A stretch of DNA of 64,000 nucleotides from Pelotomaculum_C sp050950345 (GCA_050950345.1 JBMNHK010000010.1:124001-188000); one strand, 5' to 3'. Numbered from the stretch's first letter, positions 46,893 to 56,830 are shown. Program-made: numbers and translations. Notes: a model not told the origin generated them from the letters alone.

Positions 46893-47849
46893 TCAAAATA
46901 CTCCTTCTAAGCTATTGGTTATTTCTCGGGCAACAGCTTCCTCATTACTAAAACCATCTAGCTCAAGCCATCTGATCCTGTCATCTCTGCGAAACCAGGA
47001 TAGTTGCCTTTTGGCATAACGCCTTGTGTTTCTTTTTATAAGCTCAATAGCCTCTTCAAGAGTAATCTCTCCATATAGGTAAGAAGCTATCTCCCTGTAG
47101 CCAAGGCTGCGCATAGAATTTAAATTCCTGCTGTAACCTCTTGCCAGAATTTGCTGCACTTCGCTCACAAGACCGGCGGCAATCATATGATCAACCCTTT
47201 GTTCAATACGCCGGTAAAGTCTCGACCGATCCATGTTCAGTCCGAACATATACAGGCGGTAGACAGGTTGTTTGCTTTCCTTTGATGCAATAAAACTGGA
47301 AAAAGGCTTGCCAGTTAAATAATATACTTCAAGAGCCCGTATGATTCTCCTTATATCCCTGGGGTGTAGTTTACCAGCTGCAGCGGCGTCGATCTCCGCA
47401 AGGCGCTTATGGAGTTTATCGTACCCATCTTGTTCTGCCTCCAACAAAAGGCGTTTCCTTAATGCCGGGTCGCCGCCGGTGGTGCCAAATGCAAAAGGAT
47501 CAATCACAGCTCTGATATATAAACCGGTGCCCCCGACTAAAATAGGTAAATGCTGTCTATCTAAAATGCCATCAATTGCTCGCCTGGCTTCAGTTTGATA
47601 TAATGCTGCACTGTATTCTTGATCCGGCTCTGCCACATCGATCATATGATGTGGTATGCCTTGCCGTTCTTCTATTGTTGGTTTAGCCGTACCAATATCC
47701 ATATACCGGTATAATAACATTGAATCGGCAGATACAATCTCTCCATTCATGCGGCTGGCTACCATAATACCGATCTTACTTTTTCCTGTTGCGGTGGGAC
47801 CGGCTAGCACAACAAGAGGTTTTTCTGATAAGCCAATTTGTTTATTCAT
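46893..47849 (-). CDS. miaA: tRNA dimethylallyltransferase
   Basis: A 318-aa enzyme adding a dimethylallyl group to A37 of tRNAs that read codons starting with U. The P-loop is AGPTATGKSK; the catalytic region SADSMLLYRYMDIGTAKP and GGTGLYIRAV are present. Its ATG overlaps the methyltransferase stop by 4 bases. MiaB, encoded about 5 kb away, uses the product to make ms2i6A. Confidence 0.95.
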   Translation of the reverse strand: MNKQIGLSEKPLVVLAGPTATGKSKIGIMVASRMNGEIVSADSMLLYRYMDIGTAKPTIEERQGIPHHMIDVAEPDQEYSAALYQTEARRAIDGILDRQHLPILVGGTGLYIRAVIDPFAFGTTGGDPALRKRLLLEAEQDGYDKLHKRLAEIDAAAAGKLHPRDIRRIIRALEVYYLTGKPFSSFIASKESKQPVYRLYMFGLNMDRSRLYRRIEQRVDHMIAAGLVSEVQQILARGYSRNLNSMRSLGYREIASYLYGEITLEEAIELIKRNTRRYAKRQLSWFRRDDRIRWLELDGFSNEEAVAREITNSLEGVF

Positions 47850-48673
47850 CTTAAACCAACCTGCTCAATAACACCATAAATAACCGGGGCATATTTACCT
47901 CCGTAGAATTCAGTAAATCCAAGACGGCTAAACTCTTCACTCCAGCGCCGTTCTTTCATGACAACTCGCCTTTTACAGACCTGCAAGGCCAGATCAATTG
48001 TTTCCAGGTCTACCGGATCAGTGTTGGCAATTCTCCTCAAAGCATCTATGGATGGTGAGTTCCTTCTGGGGACGCGAAACATGGGGTCGAAATATACAAC
48101 ATCATAACTTTGCGGCGGCAAGCTGGCCAGGTACTCCTTGTGGTTCGTTTTGACTACCTCAATCCTTTGCATAGCTTCGGTTAAATCCTCTTCCATGGTC
48201 TGATAACTTTTTAAGCCTCTTCTAACTATAGTTGCAATCACAGATGAACTCTCCAAACCTGTTACCCGGCCACCATCGCCTGCGACATAACTGGCTACAA
48301 TAGCATCCGTTCCCAAACCAAGGGTGCAATCCAATAAAGAGTCGCCTGGGCCAAGGGACATGGCTTGTATCATCTGATCATTTTTTCCATCATTTATCTC
48401 TTTTATGCGAAGCCCGGCAAGGCTCGGGTGGAAAAAAAATTCAGAACTACCGCTAAGAAAGCTAATTCTTGTTGCAGATACAACCAGTAGGCCGGTACAA
48501 CCTGCACTTATTAAGAGATCTTGCACCGACTTATCATTTCTGGGAATGAATGTTGTAGATAACTCTTCAGCCAGTTCGTAGGCCAGGGCTACTTGTTCAG
48601 GTGTCGGGCGATGTGAGGTTGTTACGACAAAAGGGCCCATGCTGTTATTTATATCCGGAACACTGCCAAACAA
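47846..48673 (-). CDS. RsmJ-like class I SAM methyltransferase
   Basis: A 275-aa SAM-dependent methyltransferase. Motif I is LDCTLGLGTDAIVAS and motif IV is VVYFDPMFRVP, the DPMF form seen in RsmJ (16S rRNA m2G1516 methylase). The exact RNA target is an inference. The start is TTG 48673 with AAGGGG eight bases upstream; an ATG at 48640 lacks an SD. It overlaps miaA by four bases, in a region normally given to mutL-miaA, so the operon has an added RNA-modifying step. Confidence 0.8.
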   Translation of the reverse strand: MFGSVPDINNSMGPFVVTTSHRPTPEQVALAYELAEELSTTFIPRNDKSVQDLLISAGCTGLLVVSATRISFLSGSSEFFFHPSLAGLRIKEINDGKNDQMIQAMSLGPGDSLLDCTLGLGTDAIVASYVAGDGGRVTGLESSSVIATIVRRGLKSYQTMEEDLTEAMQRIEVVKTNHKEYLASLPPQSYDVVYFDPMFRVPRRNSPSIDALRRIANTDPVDLETIDLALQVCKRRVVMKERRWSEEFSRLGFTEFYGGKYAPVIYGVIEQVGLR

Positions 48674-48709
48674 TCTCTCAACCCCTTACAGGTGAATTAT
48701 GCAAGTGAA

Positions 48710-50521
48710 TTATCTTTTAAAACGGGTTGCCAGATCGCGATAGGAAATTTTTGTTATTGTTGGTCTTCCGTGGGGGCAGGTATAAGGATTTGCTGTGGCT
48801 GCCAGCTCCTCAATAAGTGCGGTCATGGAGGATATAGTAAGTTTTTCTCCGGATTTAACCGCATGCTTACATGCAACGGTAGCCGCCAGCCTTTCAATAA
48901 ACTCATCCTGGTTGGAAGCAACACCTTTTTCCTGAAAATAATCCAAGAGATCAAGGAACAGAGTTTTCTCCTGGCCCTGGGGAAAACCTGCCGGAACACC
49001 CCGCAATAAGAAAGTGTTGCCTCCAAAGTGTTCCACAATAAAACCCGCTTCCGTAAACCAGAGGATTTTATCGGTCAACACTGTCGCATCCCGGTAATCC
49101 AGTTCCAATAATACCGGTTTAAGTAAGCACTGGCTCTCAGTGGTGCGCTGTCCGGCTAAAAAATTTTCATATCGAATTCTTTCATGGGCGGCGTGTTGAT
49201 CGATGATATAAAGACCGTCATCCCCGGCTGCCAGAATATATAATGACGCTAATTGAGCAAGTGGTTGCAACTCAGGAAAAGCCGTTTCTTGGGAATTATA
49301 ATCATCAGGCATTTCCATTGCTAAAGGGTGAGTGAGCTCTTCTTGCACCTGTGCGCCTGTTTTTGTTGCCGGGTAGGCGGGTTGTACCGGCGCCGCTGAC
49401 TTTGTTTCATTACCGGTTGGAGGCTGTAATAACCCTGTTAATCTCTCCTGCTGTGCCTCCTGCCCGTTTTGAGGCAGGATCAAGCCGGACTGGTATTTTC
49501 TATGTGTAGCAGATGAAGCCGATGGAATAATCTCTTTTGTCCTCAGAGTATTGAATATAGCTTGTTGAACTATTTCGGTTACCCTGGCTTCCTCCAGGAG
49601 GCGGATTTCTTGCTTGGCTGGATGCACATTGATGTCCAGTAGTTCCGGCGGGATGTCAAGTGATATCGCAACAACCGGTTTACGCCCATGTGGCAGCAAA
49701 GTCTGATAAGCCGCTTCCACAGTGGTTGTAATGGGCGCACAGCGTACATAGCGCCCATTAATTATAATGGTTATATGGTTGCGGGAACTGCGGCTAATAG
49801 ATGGTTTTCCAACCATGCCGGTCAATGTTAAACCTTCTTCTGCAAAATCAAGGGGCAGCATTTCCCTGACCATATTTATGCCATAGACAGCTGTTACTGC
49901 ATCAGCCAGGATACCTGAACCCGGTGAGTAAAAGACGTTTTTATTTCTTATCCTCAGTTCAAAACGGATATCAGGCCTGGCTAAAGCCAGGCGAGAAACC
50001 AGCTCACCGCATAGTGAACCTTCGGTAGAGGGGCTCTTCAAGGTCTTGCGCCTGGCCGGTGTATTGTAAAAAATATCTTTAACCTCAATGGTGGTACCAA
50101 TGGGAGCACCGGTTGGTGTTATAGCTACAAGCTTGCCGCCTTCTAGTTCAGCTTGTGTGCCGGTAAGCTCTTTTTCAGTACGGGTAATAACCGTTAATTT
50201 CGATACGGCGGCAATGCTGGGCAATGCTTCACCCCTGAACCCAAGGGTATGAATATAATTAAGATCAACTGTAGAGGTTATTTTACTGGTGGCGTGTCTT
50301 TGAAACGCCAGCTCCAATTCGGCACTTTCAATCCCGCTGCCGTCATCAGAGACACTGATCTTTGAAAGCCCGCCGTCTTCAAGCTCAATTACGATGCGGT
50401 GTGCCCCGGCGTCAATTGAATTCTCTATGAGCTCTTTGACCACTGAAGCAGGACGCTCAACTACTTCTCCGGCAGCTATTTTGTCTGCCGTATGTTTATC
50501 GAGTACGATAATCTTTGCCAA
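48710..50521 (-). CDS. mutL: DNA mismatch repair protein MutL
   Basis: A 603-aa protein. The GHKL ATPase motifs (EVVERPASVVKELIENSIDAGA, DDGSGI, GFRGEALPSIA) fill the N-terminal third. The C-terminal endonuclease motif DQHAAHERIRYE and CPHGRP are intact, so this MutL should nick DNA, as expected in organisms without MutH. The middle is a Pro/Gln-rich linker. The start is TTG with AAAGGAGGG seven bases upstream. It follows mutS. Confidence 0.95.
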   Translation of the reverse strand: MAKIIVLDKHTADKIAAGEVVERPASVVKELIENSIDAGAHRIVIELEDGGLSKISVSDDGSGIESAELELAFQRHATSKITSTVDLNYIHTLGFRGEALPSIAAVSKLTVITRTEKELTGTQAELEGGKLVAITPTGAPIGTTIEVKDIFYNTPARRKTLKSPSTEGSLCGELVSRLALARPDIRFELRIRNKNVFYSPGSGILADAVTAVYGINMVREMLPLDFAEEGLTLTGMVGKPSISRSSRNHITIIINGRYVRCAPITTTVEAAYQTLLPHGRKPVVAISLDIPPELLDINVHPAKQEIRLLEEARVTEIVQQAIFNTLRTKEIIPSASSATHRKYQSGLILPQNGQEAQQERLTGLLQPPTGNETKSAAPVQPAYPATKTGAQVQEELTHPLAMEMPDDYNSQETAFPELQPLAQLASLYILAAGDDGLYIIDQHAAHERIRYENFLAGQRTTESQCLLKPVLLELDYRDATVLTDKILWFTEAGFIVEHFGGNTFLLRGVPAGFPQGQEKTLFLDLLDYFQEKGVASNQDEFIERLAATVACKHAVKSGEKLTISSMTALIEELAATANPYTCPHGRPTITKISYRDLATRFKR

Positions 50522-50607
50522 GGGCTGTCCCTCCTTTCAAACAATTGCTCTGTAGAAAACAGGTGACGCAGGCAGACGAAAAATTGATCAGGCCAAAAGT
50601 CCATTAA

Positions 50608-53199
50608 TCAGCTTTTTAGCTCCTGCTGTAAGCTGTATAGCAGGTTAAGGGCGCCCATTGGTGTGATGTTATGGATATCCAGCTGGAGCAACTTTTGTAT
50701 TACTTCCTGTTCATGGTTGTTCGGCATGGTTAGCGGATGCATTTCATATATTTCTTTTGCGGCAGCAACTTCACAATTATTCCCAGTTGTTTTTTCAAGA
50801 TCATGCAGAACTTCTGTTGCCCGTTTAATCACTTCTTTAGGCAATCCGGCAAGCCTGGCAACATGGATACCATAGCTGCGGTCAGCTTTGCCTGCAACTA
50901 CCTTGCGTAAAAATATTATATTTTCTCCATCTTCCTTGACAGCCACATTGTAATTCACAATTCCATCGATCTGTTCTAGCTCAGTTAGTTCGTGATAATG
51001 TGTTGAGAAAAGAGTTTTGGCTCCGATCTTCCTGTGAATGAACTCAACTAGCGCTTTAGCAATGCTTATACCATCATAGGTACTGGTACCGCGTCCCACC
51101 TCATCCATGATGATGAGGCTTTTTTTCGTGGCATTTGATACTATATCTTTGCATTCGTTCATCTCAACCATAAAGGTACTTTGACCGGTGGCCAGATCGT
51201 CAGATGCACCTATTCTCGTAAAAATACGGTCAACTATTGGGACAGAAGCTGTTTTGGCCGGAACGAAACTGCCTGTTTGGGCCATAATGATAATTAAGGC
51301 TACCTGCCGCATATACGTGCTTTTACCGGCCATATTGGGACCTGTGATGAGCAGCAAGCGTTTATTGTGATCATCCATCACTGTATCGTTGGGAACAAAT
51401 TTTTCCTTCAGCACCTGTTCCAGTACCGGATGCCTGCCGTCTTTAATCACCATCTGCCCGTCCCGGGTGAGCTCCGGCCGTACATATCTGCCCAATACTG
51501 CTGCTTCGGCAAGTGAATACAAAGCGTCAGCCCTAGCTATTGCTGAGGCCGTTGTTTGCAGGCGTTGGATGGCTCCGGTGAATTGCTCACGTATATCGCA
51601 AAAGATTTGGTATTCTAGCTGTACCAGGCGATCCTCTGCTCCCACTACCAGATCTTCATACTCCTTCAATTGAGGGGTAATGAATCTCTCAGCATTAACC
51701 AGGGTCTGTTTTCGCTGGTAATCAGAGGGCACCTGTTGCAGATTGGCCCGTGTGACCTCTATATAATAGCCAAAGACCTTGTTATAGCCAATCTTCAATG
51801 ACTTAATGCTTGTACGCTCTCTCTCCTGTTCCTCCAGTGATGCCAGCATCAACTTTCCGTCTTGCTTTAACGACCTGAGGCGATCTACCTCGCTATGAAA
51901 GCCTGTCTTTATAATACCGCCATCTCTTATTGATAAGGGAGGGTTGGGATCGATGGCTTTTTCCAATAGTTCGTGCAACTCTGTCATGGGATCTATACTT
52001 TGGCCGGCTAGTTGTAAAAATGACGCACGGCAAGCTTCCAGTGTTGCCTTTAATTCCGGCAGGCAGGCCAGTGATTTTTTTAAAGAGAGCATGTCACGGG
52101 CATTGATGGTACCGAAAGAGATCCGGCCGGCCAGTCTTTCCAGATCATAAATGCCCTCAAACAATTCTTTCAGCTTGTTACGTTTGATCATTTGTTGCTG
52201 TAGTTCCTCCACTGCGTCCAGACGCAGTGTTATAGCATCAGCTTCCAGGAGGGGTTGTTCAAGCCAGTTTCTAAGCAGCCTGCCACCCATAGCTGTTACA
52301 GTATGATCCAATACTTCAAGCAAGGTATTACGGCGAGAGCCGTCCGCAAGTGATCTGGTCAATTCTAAATTGCGCCTGGTTGCCGTGTCTAAAAGCATGA
52401 ACCTGCCAGGTTGGTAATAATCCAGTTGCCTTATCTGTGACAGCGCTCTTTTTTGTGTATCCATCAAGTATTTAAGTAGCGCACCTGCAGCCGGTACTAT
52501 TAAATCAAAATCCGGGTTTTTTTGAGCTGCGAGGTAATCCTCCTTAAACTGGTTTTCCAGTTCCCGGGAGGCGTTTTCCGGAAAGTAAGCCTCATCAAGA
52601 ATGGCGCTGACTGTTATTGAAGGCGCTAGCGCCAGGTCATCAACCAGAAGGTTTGTCTGAGAAATTGGCAAGAGCGCTTCGGCAGGCATAAGCCTGCCCA
52701 CTTCCTCGGCTAACCTCGCCTTTCCTTGCCCCCCTTTAAAGGTGGCGACCTTAAATACACCGGTTGAGATGTCGGTCATAGCGAAGCTGTAATTATTGTC
52801 GGCGTTACGATAAATACTCACCAGGTAGTTGTTGCGCTTTTCTTCCAACAGGTTGCCTTCCATTACTGTACCCGGCGTTATCACCCTGATTACCTCGCGC
52901 CTGACAATGCCTTTGGCCAGAGCAGGATCTTCCACCTGTTCACAAATGGCTATGCGGTACCCTTTGACCAGCAGTTTGGCAATATAACTATCGGCCGCAT
53001 GGTAAGGAAAGCCGCACATAGGCACACGTTCTTTAGCCCCGCCGTCCCTCCCGGTGAGTGCAATCTCAAGTTCCCTTGCTGCTATAGCGGCGTCTTCAAA
53101 AAACATTTCATAAAAGTCACCGAGGCGAAAAAAAAGTATGGCATCCGGGTATTGTTGCTTAATATCAAGATATTGCCGAATCATAGGTGTAAAACTCAC
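50608..53199 (-). CDS. mutS: DNA mismatch repair protein MutS
   Basis: An 863-aa mismatch sensor. The N-terminal mismatch-contact motif is FFRLGDFYEMF; the ATPase has Walker A GPNMAGKSTYMRQ (about residue 615), LIIMDEVGRGTS and FSTHYHEL. The start is GTG with GGGGGTG upstream. It is in one operon with mutL (87-base gap). Confidence 0.96.
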   Translation of the reverse strand: MSFTPMIRQYLDIKQQYPDAILFFRLGDFYEMFFEDAAIAARELEIALTGRDGGAKERVPMCGFPYHAADSYIAKLLVKGYRIAICEQVEDPALAKGIVRREVIRVITPGTVMEGNLLEEKRNNYLVSIYRNADNNYSFAMTDISTGVFKVATFKGGQGKARLAEEVGRLMPAEALLPISQTNLLVDDLALAPSITVSAILDEAYFPENASRELENQFKEDYLAAQKNPDFDLIVPAAGALLKYLMDTQKRALSQIRQLDYYQPGRFMLLDTATRRNLELTRSLADGSRRNTLLEVLDHTVTAMGGRLLRNWLEQPLLEADAITLRLDAVEELQQQMIKRNKLKELFEGIYDLERLAGRISFGTINARDMLSLKKSLACLPELKATLEACRASFLQLAGQSIDPMTELHELLEKAIDPNPPLSIRDGGIIKTGFHSEVDRLRSLKQDGKLMLASLEEQERERTSIKSLKIGYNKVFGYYIEVTRANLQQVPSDYQRKQTLVNAERFITPQLKEYEDLVVGAEDRLVQLEYQIFCDIREQFTGAIQRLQTTASAIARADALYSLAEAAVLGRYVRPELTRDGQMVIKDGRHPVLEQVLKEKFVPNDTVMDDHNKRLLLITGPNMAGKSTYMRQVALIIIMAQTGSFVPAKTASVPIVDRIFTRIGASDDLATGQSTFMVEMNECKDIVSNATKKSLIIMDEVGRGTSTYDGISIAKALVEFIHRKIGAKTLFSTHYHELTELEQIDGIVNYNVAVKEDGENIIFLRKVVAGKADRSYGIHVARLAGLPKEVIKRATEVLHDLEKTTGNNCEVAAAKEIYEMHPLTMPNNHEQEVIQKLLQLDIHNITPMGALNLLYSLQQELKS

Positions 53200-53297
53200 C
53201 GGAACACCCCCTGGTGCTCATTATAATAAATAAAAACTAATATTTTAGCAGTTAATAACTGTTTGTTATATTCATTATATCTAAAATAATGTATGAT

Positions 53298-54629
53298 TTA
53301 TATTTTTTGCCCTTCGATTAAAACGCCTTCAAGGTAAGCCAGGTGTGCTTTTGTAATACTGACATCTACTGTTTTACCCAGAAGTCCTTTGTTCCCCTGG
53401 AACACAATTGTTTTATTGCCTCGCGACTTGCCGTACAAAAAGTCCGCTCCGAGGTTGCTTACACCTTCTACAAGGACTTGTTGTTGTGTAGCTTCGTCTG
53501 CCTTGTTCTTTTCAAAACTGATAACGTTTTGCAATCTGATAAGCTTTTGGATTCTTTGTTTTTTTATTTTCTCCGGCACTTGCTCAGGCATTTTTGCTGC
53601 CGGTGTGCCAGGCCTGGTGTTGTATATAAAGGTGTAAGCACTGTCAAACCGGACTTGTTCAACCAGGTCAACGGTAGCCATAAAGTCGTCTTCAGTTTCG
53701 CCAGGAAAGCCGACCATTATATCTGTTGTAATCGTGGCTTGCGGGATGTACTCCCGGATTAAAGAAACCAGGTGTAGATAGTGCTCCCTGGTATATCCCC
53801 GGTTCATGTTCTGTAAGATGCGGCTGCTGCCGGATTGAACCGGCAGGTGAAAATGTTCGCAGGTTTTTTTAGTCCTTGCAATAGTTTGAATTAATTTTTC
53901 GTTGAAGTCACGAGGGTGAGAGGTCATATATCTTATTCGCTCTATGCTACCCACACGGTCTAAGGATACTAATAAATCTGCAAAATCAAAAGGCTTATCC
54001 AGGTCTTTGCCATAGGAATTTACATTTTGACCCAAGAGAACTACTTCTTTAAAACCTTCATGACCAAGTCTTATGGTTTCATCAATAATATGTTCCGGTC
54101 GCCGGCTTCTTTCACTGCCCCTGACATATGGCACAATGCAGTAAGTGCAGTAGTTATTACAACCATGCGTAATGGTAACCAGAGCCCGCAAACCTTCTTT
54201 TCTTGCAACTGGCAACCCTTCCGGCAGCTCATCCGGCTCAGTGGCAATTTCTACTACAGGATTCCCGTCGGCAGCAATCCTCTCAACAAAGACGGGCAGC
54301 ATGTCAATATTTTGAGTTCCAAAAATAAGATCTACGTACGGAAAAAGCTGGCGCAGTCTGGACGCCATGCCCGTCTGCTGCGGCATGCAACCGCAGACGC
54401 CAATAAGCATGGCAGGGTTAGACATTTTTTGACGTTTTAGTCTGCCTAAAAAAGAAAACACTTTGTTTTCAGCAGTTTCACGAATGCAGCATGTATTGAG
54501 GAGAACAAAATCAGCTCTGTCAATAGTACCGGTTGAACGATAGCCGATACTCTCAAGCATGCCTGCTAAAATCTCTGAATCATGCTCGTTCATTTGGCAG
54601 CCAAAGGTCTTAATATAATAGGTTTTCAT
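53298..54629 (-). CDS. miaB: tRNA-2-methylthio-N6-dimethylallyladenosine synthase
   Basis: A 443-aa radical SAM methylthiotransferase acting on i6A37 made by MiaA. N-terminal cluster Cys11 (TFGCQMN) and the CCIRETAE cysteine, the radical SAM CNNYCTYC, and the C-terminal TRAM domain are visible. ATG 54629 is supported by AAAGGTT; the frame is open 20 codons further. It is the first gene of the mutSL block. Confidence 0.95.
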   Translation of the reverse strand: MKTYYIKTFGCQMNEHDSEILAGMLESIGYRSTGTIDRADFVLLNTCCIRETAENKVFSFLGRLKRQKMSNPAMLIGVCGCMPQQTGMASRLRQLFPYVDLIFGTQNIDMLPVFVERIAADGNPVVEIATEPDELPEGLPVARKEGLRALVTITHGCNNYCTYCIVPYVRGSERSRRPEHIIDETIRLGHEGFKEVVLLGQNVNSYGKDLDKPFDFADLLVSLDRVGSIERIRYMTSHPRDFNEKLIQTIARTKKTCEHFHLPVQSGSSRILQNMNRGYTREHYLHLVSLIREYIPQATITTDIMVGFPGETEDDFMATVDLVEQVRFDSAYTFIYNTRPGTPAAKMPEQVPEKIKKQRIQKLIRLQNVISFEKNKADEATQQQVLVEGVSNLGADFLYGKSRGNKTIVFQGNKGLLGKTVDVSITKAHLAYLEGVLIEGQKI

Positions 54630-54809
54630 TGGATTAACCTTTCTTTTAAAGTGCAAAAATATTATACAGGTAAATAATAGTTGAGGCAAATTTGGTTATT
54701 ATTATAAGGAACACAAAATATAGTATTTTATTGCTGGTTAACACGAGGAGTTTTGTCAACAGCTGAAGAATAACAGGATCAGGAAAAGTTATTGGCAGAG
54801 GAGAGTATA

Positions 54810-55193
54810 ATGCTGGAAAGATTTGTTGGTGTCTTCGTTTTTTTAGGACTGGTTTTAGCTGTTGGTGGAGAGATAGCCAATTCTGATCCCATAATGTCAG
54901 CAGGGTTACTGCTCCTGTTGGTCACAGCTACTGCAGCCGGCATAAAATATTTAAGGTTTCACTTAACAACCCCGGTTTTTGAACTGTCAGGTGTTGTTAC
55001 TGAATATAAAAGCCTGCCCACGTATTGTATCCTTTCCTTGCGGACAGGCCTGTCAGATGTATATTACGGTCAAGCAAGCCGAAAAACAGGTGCCGGTATT
55101 AAGGTTGGTGATAGAATTCAGGTAAAAGTTAAAGGTAAGTACATCCTCGAAGCCAAAAAAATAAATACAACTGACAAGGGTAAAAGTTATTGA
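54810..55193 (+). CDS. Small membrane protein with a C-terminal beta domain (127 aa)
   Basis: Two hydrophobic helices fill the first 50 residues (FVGVFVFLGLVLAVGGEIA and SAGLLLLLVTATAAGI). A soluble tail follows with a beta-rich, OB-like pattern (FELSGVVTEYKSLPTYCILSL and KVGDRIQVKVKGKYILEAK). ATG 54810 has GAGGAGAG upstream. I do not recognise a named family; the shape recalls NfeD-like proteins. Its stop overlaps the convergent zinc-ribbon gene by seven bases. Confidence 0.6.
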   Translation: MLERFVGVFVFLGLVLAVGGEIANSDPIMSAGLLLLLVTATAAGIKYLRFHLTTPVFELSGVVTEYKSLPTYCILSLRTGLSDVYYGQASRKTGAGIKVGDRIQVKVKGKYILEAKKINTTDKGKSY

Positions 55194-55333
55194 GGATTAC
55201 CTTCATCAAAAATTATTATTTCACAGTACAGTTGGCAACTGTGACATAATAAGTTGTACTGACCGGCTTCAAGCTCAATGGCAAGATCCATAGAGCTGCA
55301 TTTGGGACAATAATTGAGCAGCCTGACAGCCAT
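55187..55333 (-). CDS. Mini zinc-ribbon protein (48 aa)
   Basis: A 48-aa ORF with two CxxC pairs, NYCPKCSS and LLCHSCQL, 19-20 residues apart: a minimal zinc ribbon. It starts at ATG with a strong TGAGGTGAT SD and ends in EIIIFDEGNPQ. The function is unknown; such proteins may bind nucleic acid or protein. It overlaps the end of the convergent membrane-protein gene by seven bases and is 28 bases downstream of uspA, so likely co-transcribed with it. Confidence 0.65.
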   Translation of the reverse strand: MAVRLLNYCPKCSSMDLAIELEAGQYNLLCHSCQLYCEIIIFDEGNPQ

Positions 55334-55361
55334 TAAATCACCTCAAAACTATATAGCATAT

Positions 55362-55799
55362 TTATTTGACCAGGGTAACCCGGCATTTAGCTTGTTGAAT
55401 AACCTGGTGGCTGACACTGCCGATAGCTGTCCCGCGAAGTTGGCTTACCCCGCGACTGCCCATGATTATATGATCGTAAGAGCCCTTTTCAGCAAAGTTG
55501 ACGATCTTTGAGGCAGGATCCCCTTGTTCTATATAACCTCCTACCTCCTGGCCTTCCTCAACAAAAATTTTTAACGTCTTATTCAGGATATCCTGGCCGG
55601 CAGCCAATACTGGCCCGTTTGTAAGATCATGCAAATCTTTTTCAATATTTGTTCCTTTATTCTCTTCCTCATCCTGAACAATAACCAATATATCAAGTTT
55701 CATATCAGGATTGAGTTTCATCAGCCGTGCCGCATAGGCCGCAGCCTTAATAGCCGTTGGAGATCCATCACTGGGCAACAACACTTTGCTTTTAAGCAT
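55362..55799 (-). CDS. Universal stress protein (UspA family)
   Basis: A 145-aa Usp domain with the ATP-binding pattern G-x2-G-x9-G-S visible in MGSRGVSQLRGTAIGSVSH, so it is the nucleotide-binding type. The N terminus is KVLLPSDGSPTA. ATG 55799 is chosen because AAGGAGG lies nine bases upstream; ATG 55808 is too close to that SD. Confidence 0.9.
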   Translation of the reverse strand: MLKSKVLLPSDGSPTAIKAAAYAARLMKLNPDMKLDILVIVQDEEENKGTNIEKDLHDLTNGPVLAAGQDILNKTLKIFVEEGQEVGGYIEQGDPASKIVNFAEKGSYDHIIMGSRGVSQLRGTAIGSVSHQVIQQAKCRVTLVK

Positions 55800-55968
55800 A
55801 AACGGCATCCTCCTTGCAGATCTTTATCTAAAAACCTGTTAAAAGCCTACTTAAGATATTCTACCCATTCAGTCGCTTTCCTTTACCTATTCAACAAACC
55901 ATTTCTTATGGACACAGCAAAAAGAATAATGCTATAATCAAATAGAAATATATGGGAGGTGAGAAAGG

Positions 55969-56352
55969 TTGGACGAACAAGGCAAACATCTTATTATAGA
56001 AGGCAACGACACAGGAAGCGTCAAAATATCGGATGATGTTGTGAAAATCATTGCCGGAATGGCTGCTATGGAAATCAAAGGTGTTAGTGCCATGAGCGGT
56101 GGTATTGCCGATGGTATTGTCGAAAAACTCGGACGTAAAAACTTATCCCGTGGTGTTAAAGCTGAGGTCGGAGAAAAAGAAGCAGCGATAGAAATCTCGG
56201 TTATCATTGAATACGGGAAGCCCATCAGAGAAGTAGCCAGTCGGATTCAGGCCAGGGTCAAAGAAGCTGTGGAAAGCATGACCGGCCTAAAGGTTGTGGA
56301 AGTTAATGTGAATGTACAAGGAGTTTCTTTTGTAGCGGAAGCTCAAGAATAG
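55969..56352 (+). CDS. Asp23/Gls24 family envelope stress protein
   Basis: A 127-aa protein of the Asp23 family: SVKISDDVVKIIAGMAAMEIKGV, then AIEISVIIEYGKPIREVASRIQARVKEAVE, then VVEVNVNVQGV. These membrane-associated proteins are linked to envelope homeostasis in Firmicutes. The start is TTG with GGGAGGTGAG upstream. It is monocistronic and convergent with the Nudix gene. Confidence 0.92.
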   Translation: MDEQGKHLIIEGNDTGSVKISDDVVKIIAGMAAMEIKGVSAMSGGIADGIVEKLGRKNLSRGVKAEVGEKEAAIEISVIIEYGKPIREVASRIQARVKEAVESMTGLKVVEVNVNVQGVSFVAEAQE

Positions 56353-56366
56353 GCTTAAAAGAGATA

Positions 56367-56416
56367 CTATCCAGGTGATGATTAAATAGCATGTTGTAAG
56401 AATCATCCCTGGATAG
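56367..56416. terminator. Long hairpin between convergent genes
   Basis: CTATCCAGG, a bulged T, then GATGATT pair with AATCATC and CCTGGATAG: a 16-bp stem around a 17-base loop. No strong T-run follows on the plus strand; the minus side is moderately T-rich. Confidence 0.5.
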
Positions 56417-56425
56417 CACTACGGG

Positions 56426-56830
56426 TTATGTAGGAGCTTTTTCTGACTGCTTAATCAAATGGTTTACCACTGGATAATCTGCTTCTGCAAAAGGGAAGTG
56501 TGTTAGCTCATCAGGGCTAACCCACCGAAAATCTTTACAGCCTTTCTTCTTGGCCACTCCCCCCACAATACTGCACATATAACAATGCAGGATCACTTTC
56601 ATTTCTTCATATTGATGCTCAACAACCAGCAGTTTATGTTTGATCAGGATATCAAGGTCCAGCTCCTCCTTAATCTCCCGCTTGAGACATTCCTCCGGGC
56701 TCTCACCAGGTTCAATCTTACCCCCGGGAAATTCCCATCTTAATGCCATATGAGTTCCTTCTTTACGTTGTGTGATTAATATCTGATGAGCATATTCAAT
56801 AATTGCAGCAGTTACATGTAATGTTTTCAT
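56426..56830 (-). CDS. Nudix hydrolase, MutT-type (8-oxo-dGTP diphosphatase)
   Basis: A 134-aa Nudix protein. The Nudix box runs from Gly37 to Leu57 (GKIEPGESPEECLKREIKEE), with WEFPGGK before it as in MutT. It probably cleans 8-oxo-dGTP from the nucleotide pool. ATG 56830 has AAAGGA eight bases upstream. The C terminus FRWVSPDEL is typical. Confidence 0.85.
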   Translation of the reverse strand: MKTLHVTAAIIEYAHQILITQRKEGTHMALRWEFPGGKIEPGESPEECLKREIKEELDLDILIKHKLLVVEHQYEEMKVILHCYMCSIVGGVAKKKGCKDFRWVSPDELTHFPFAEADYPVVNHLIKQSEKAPT

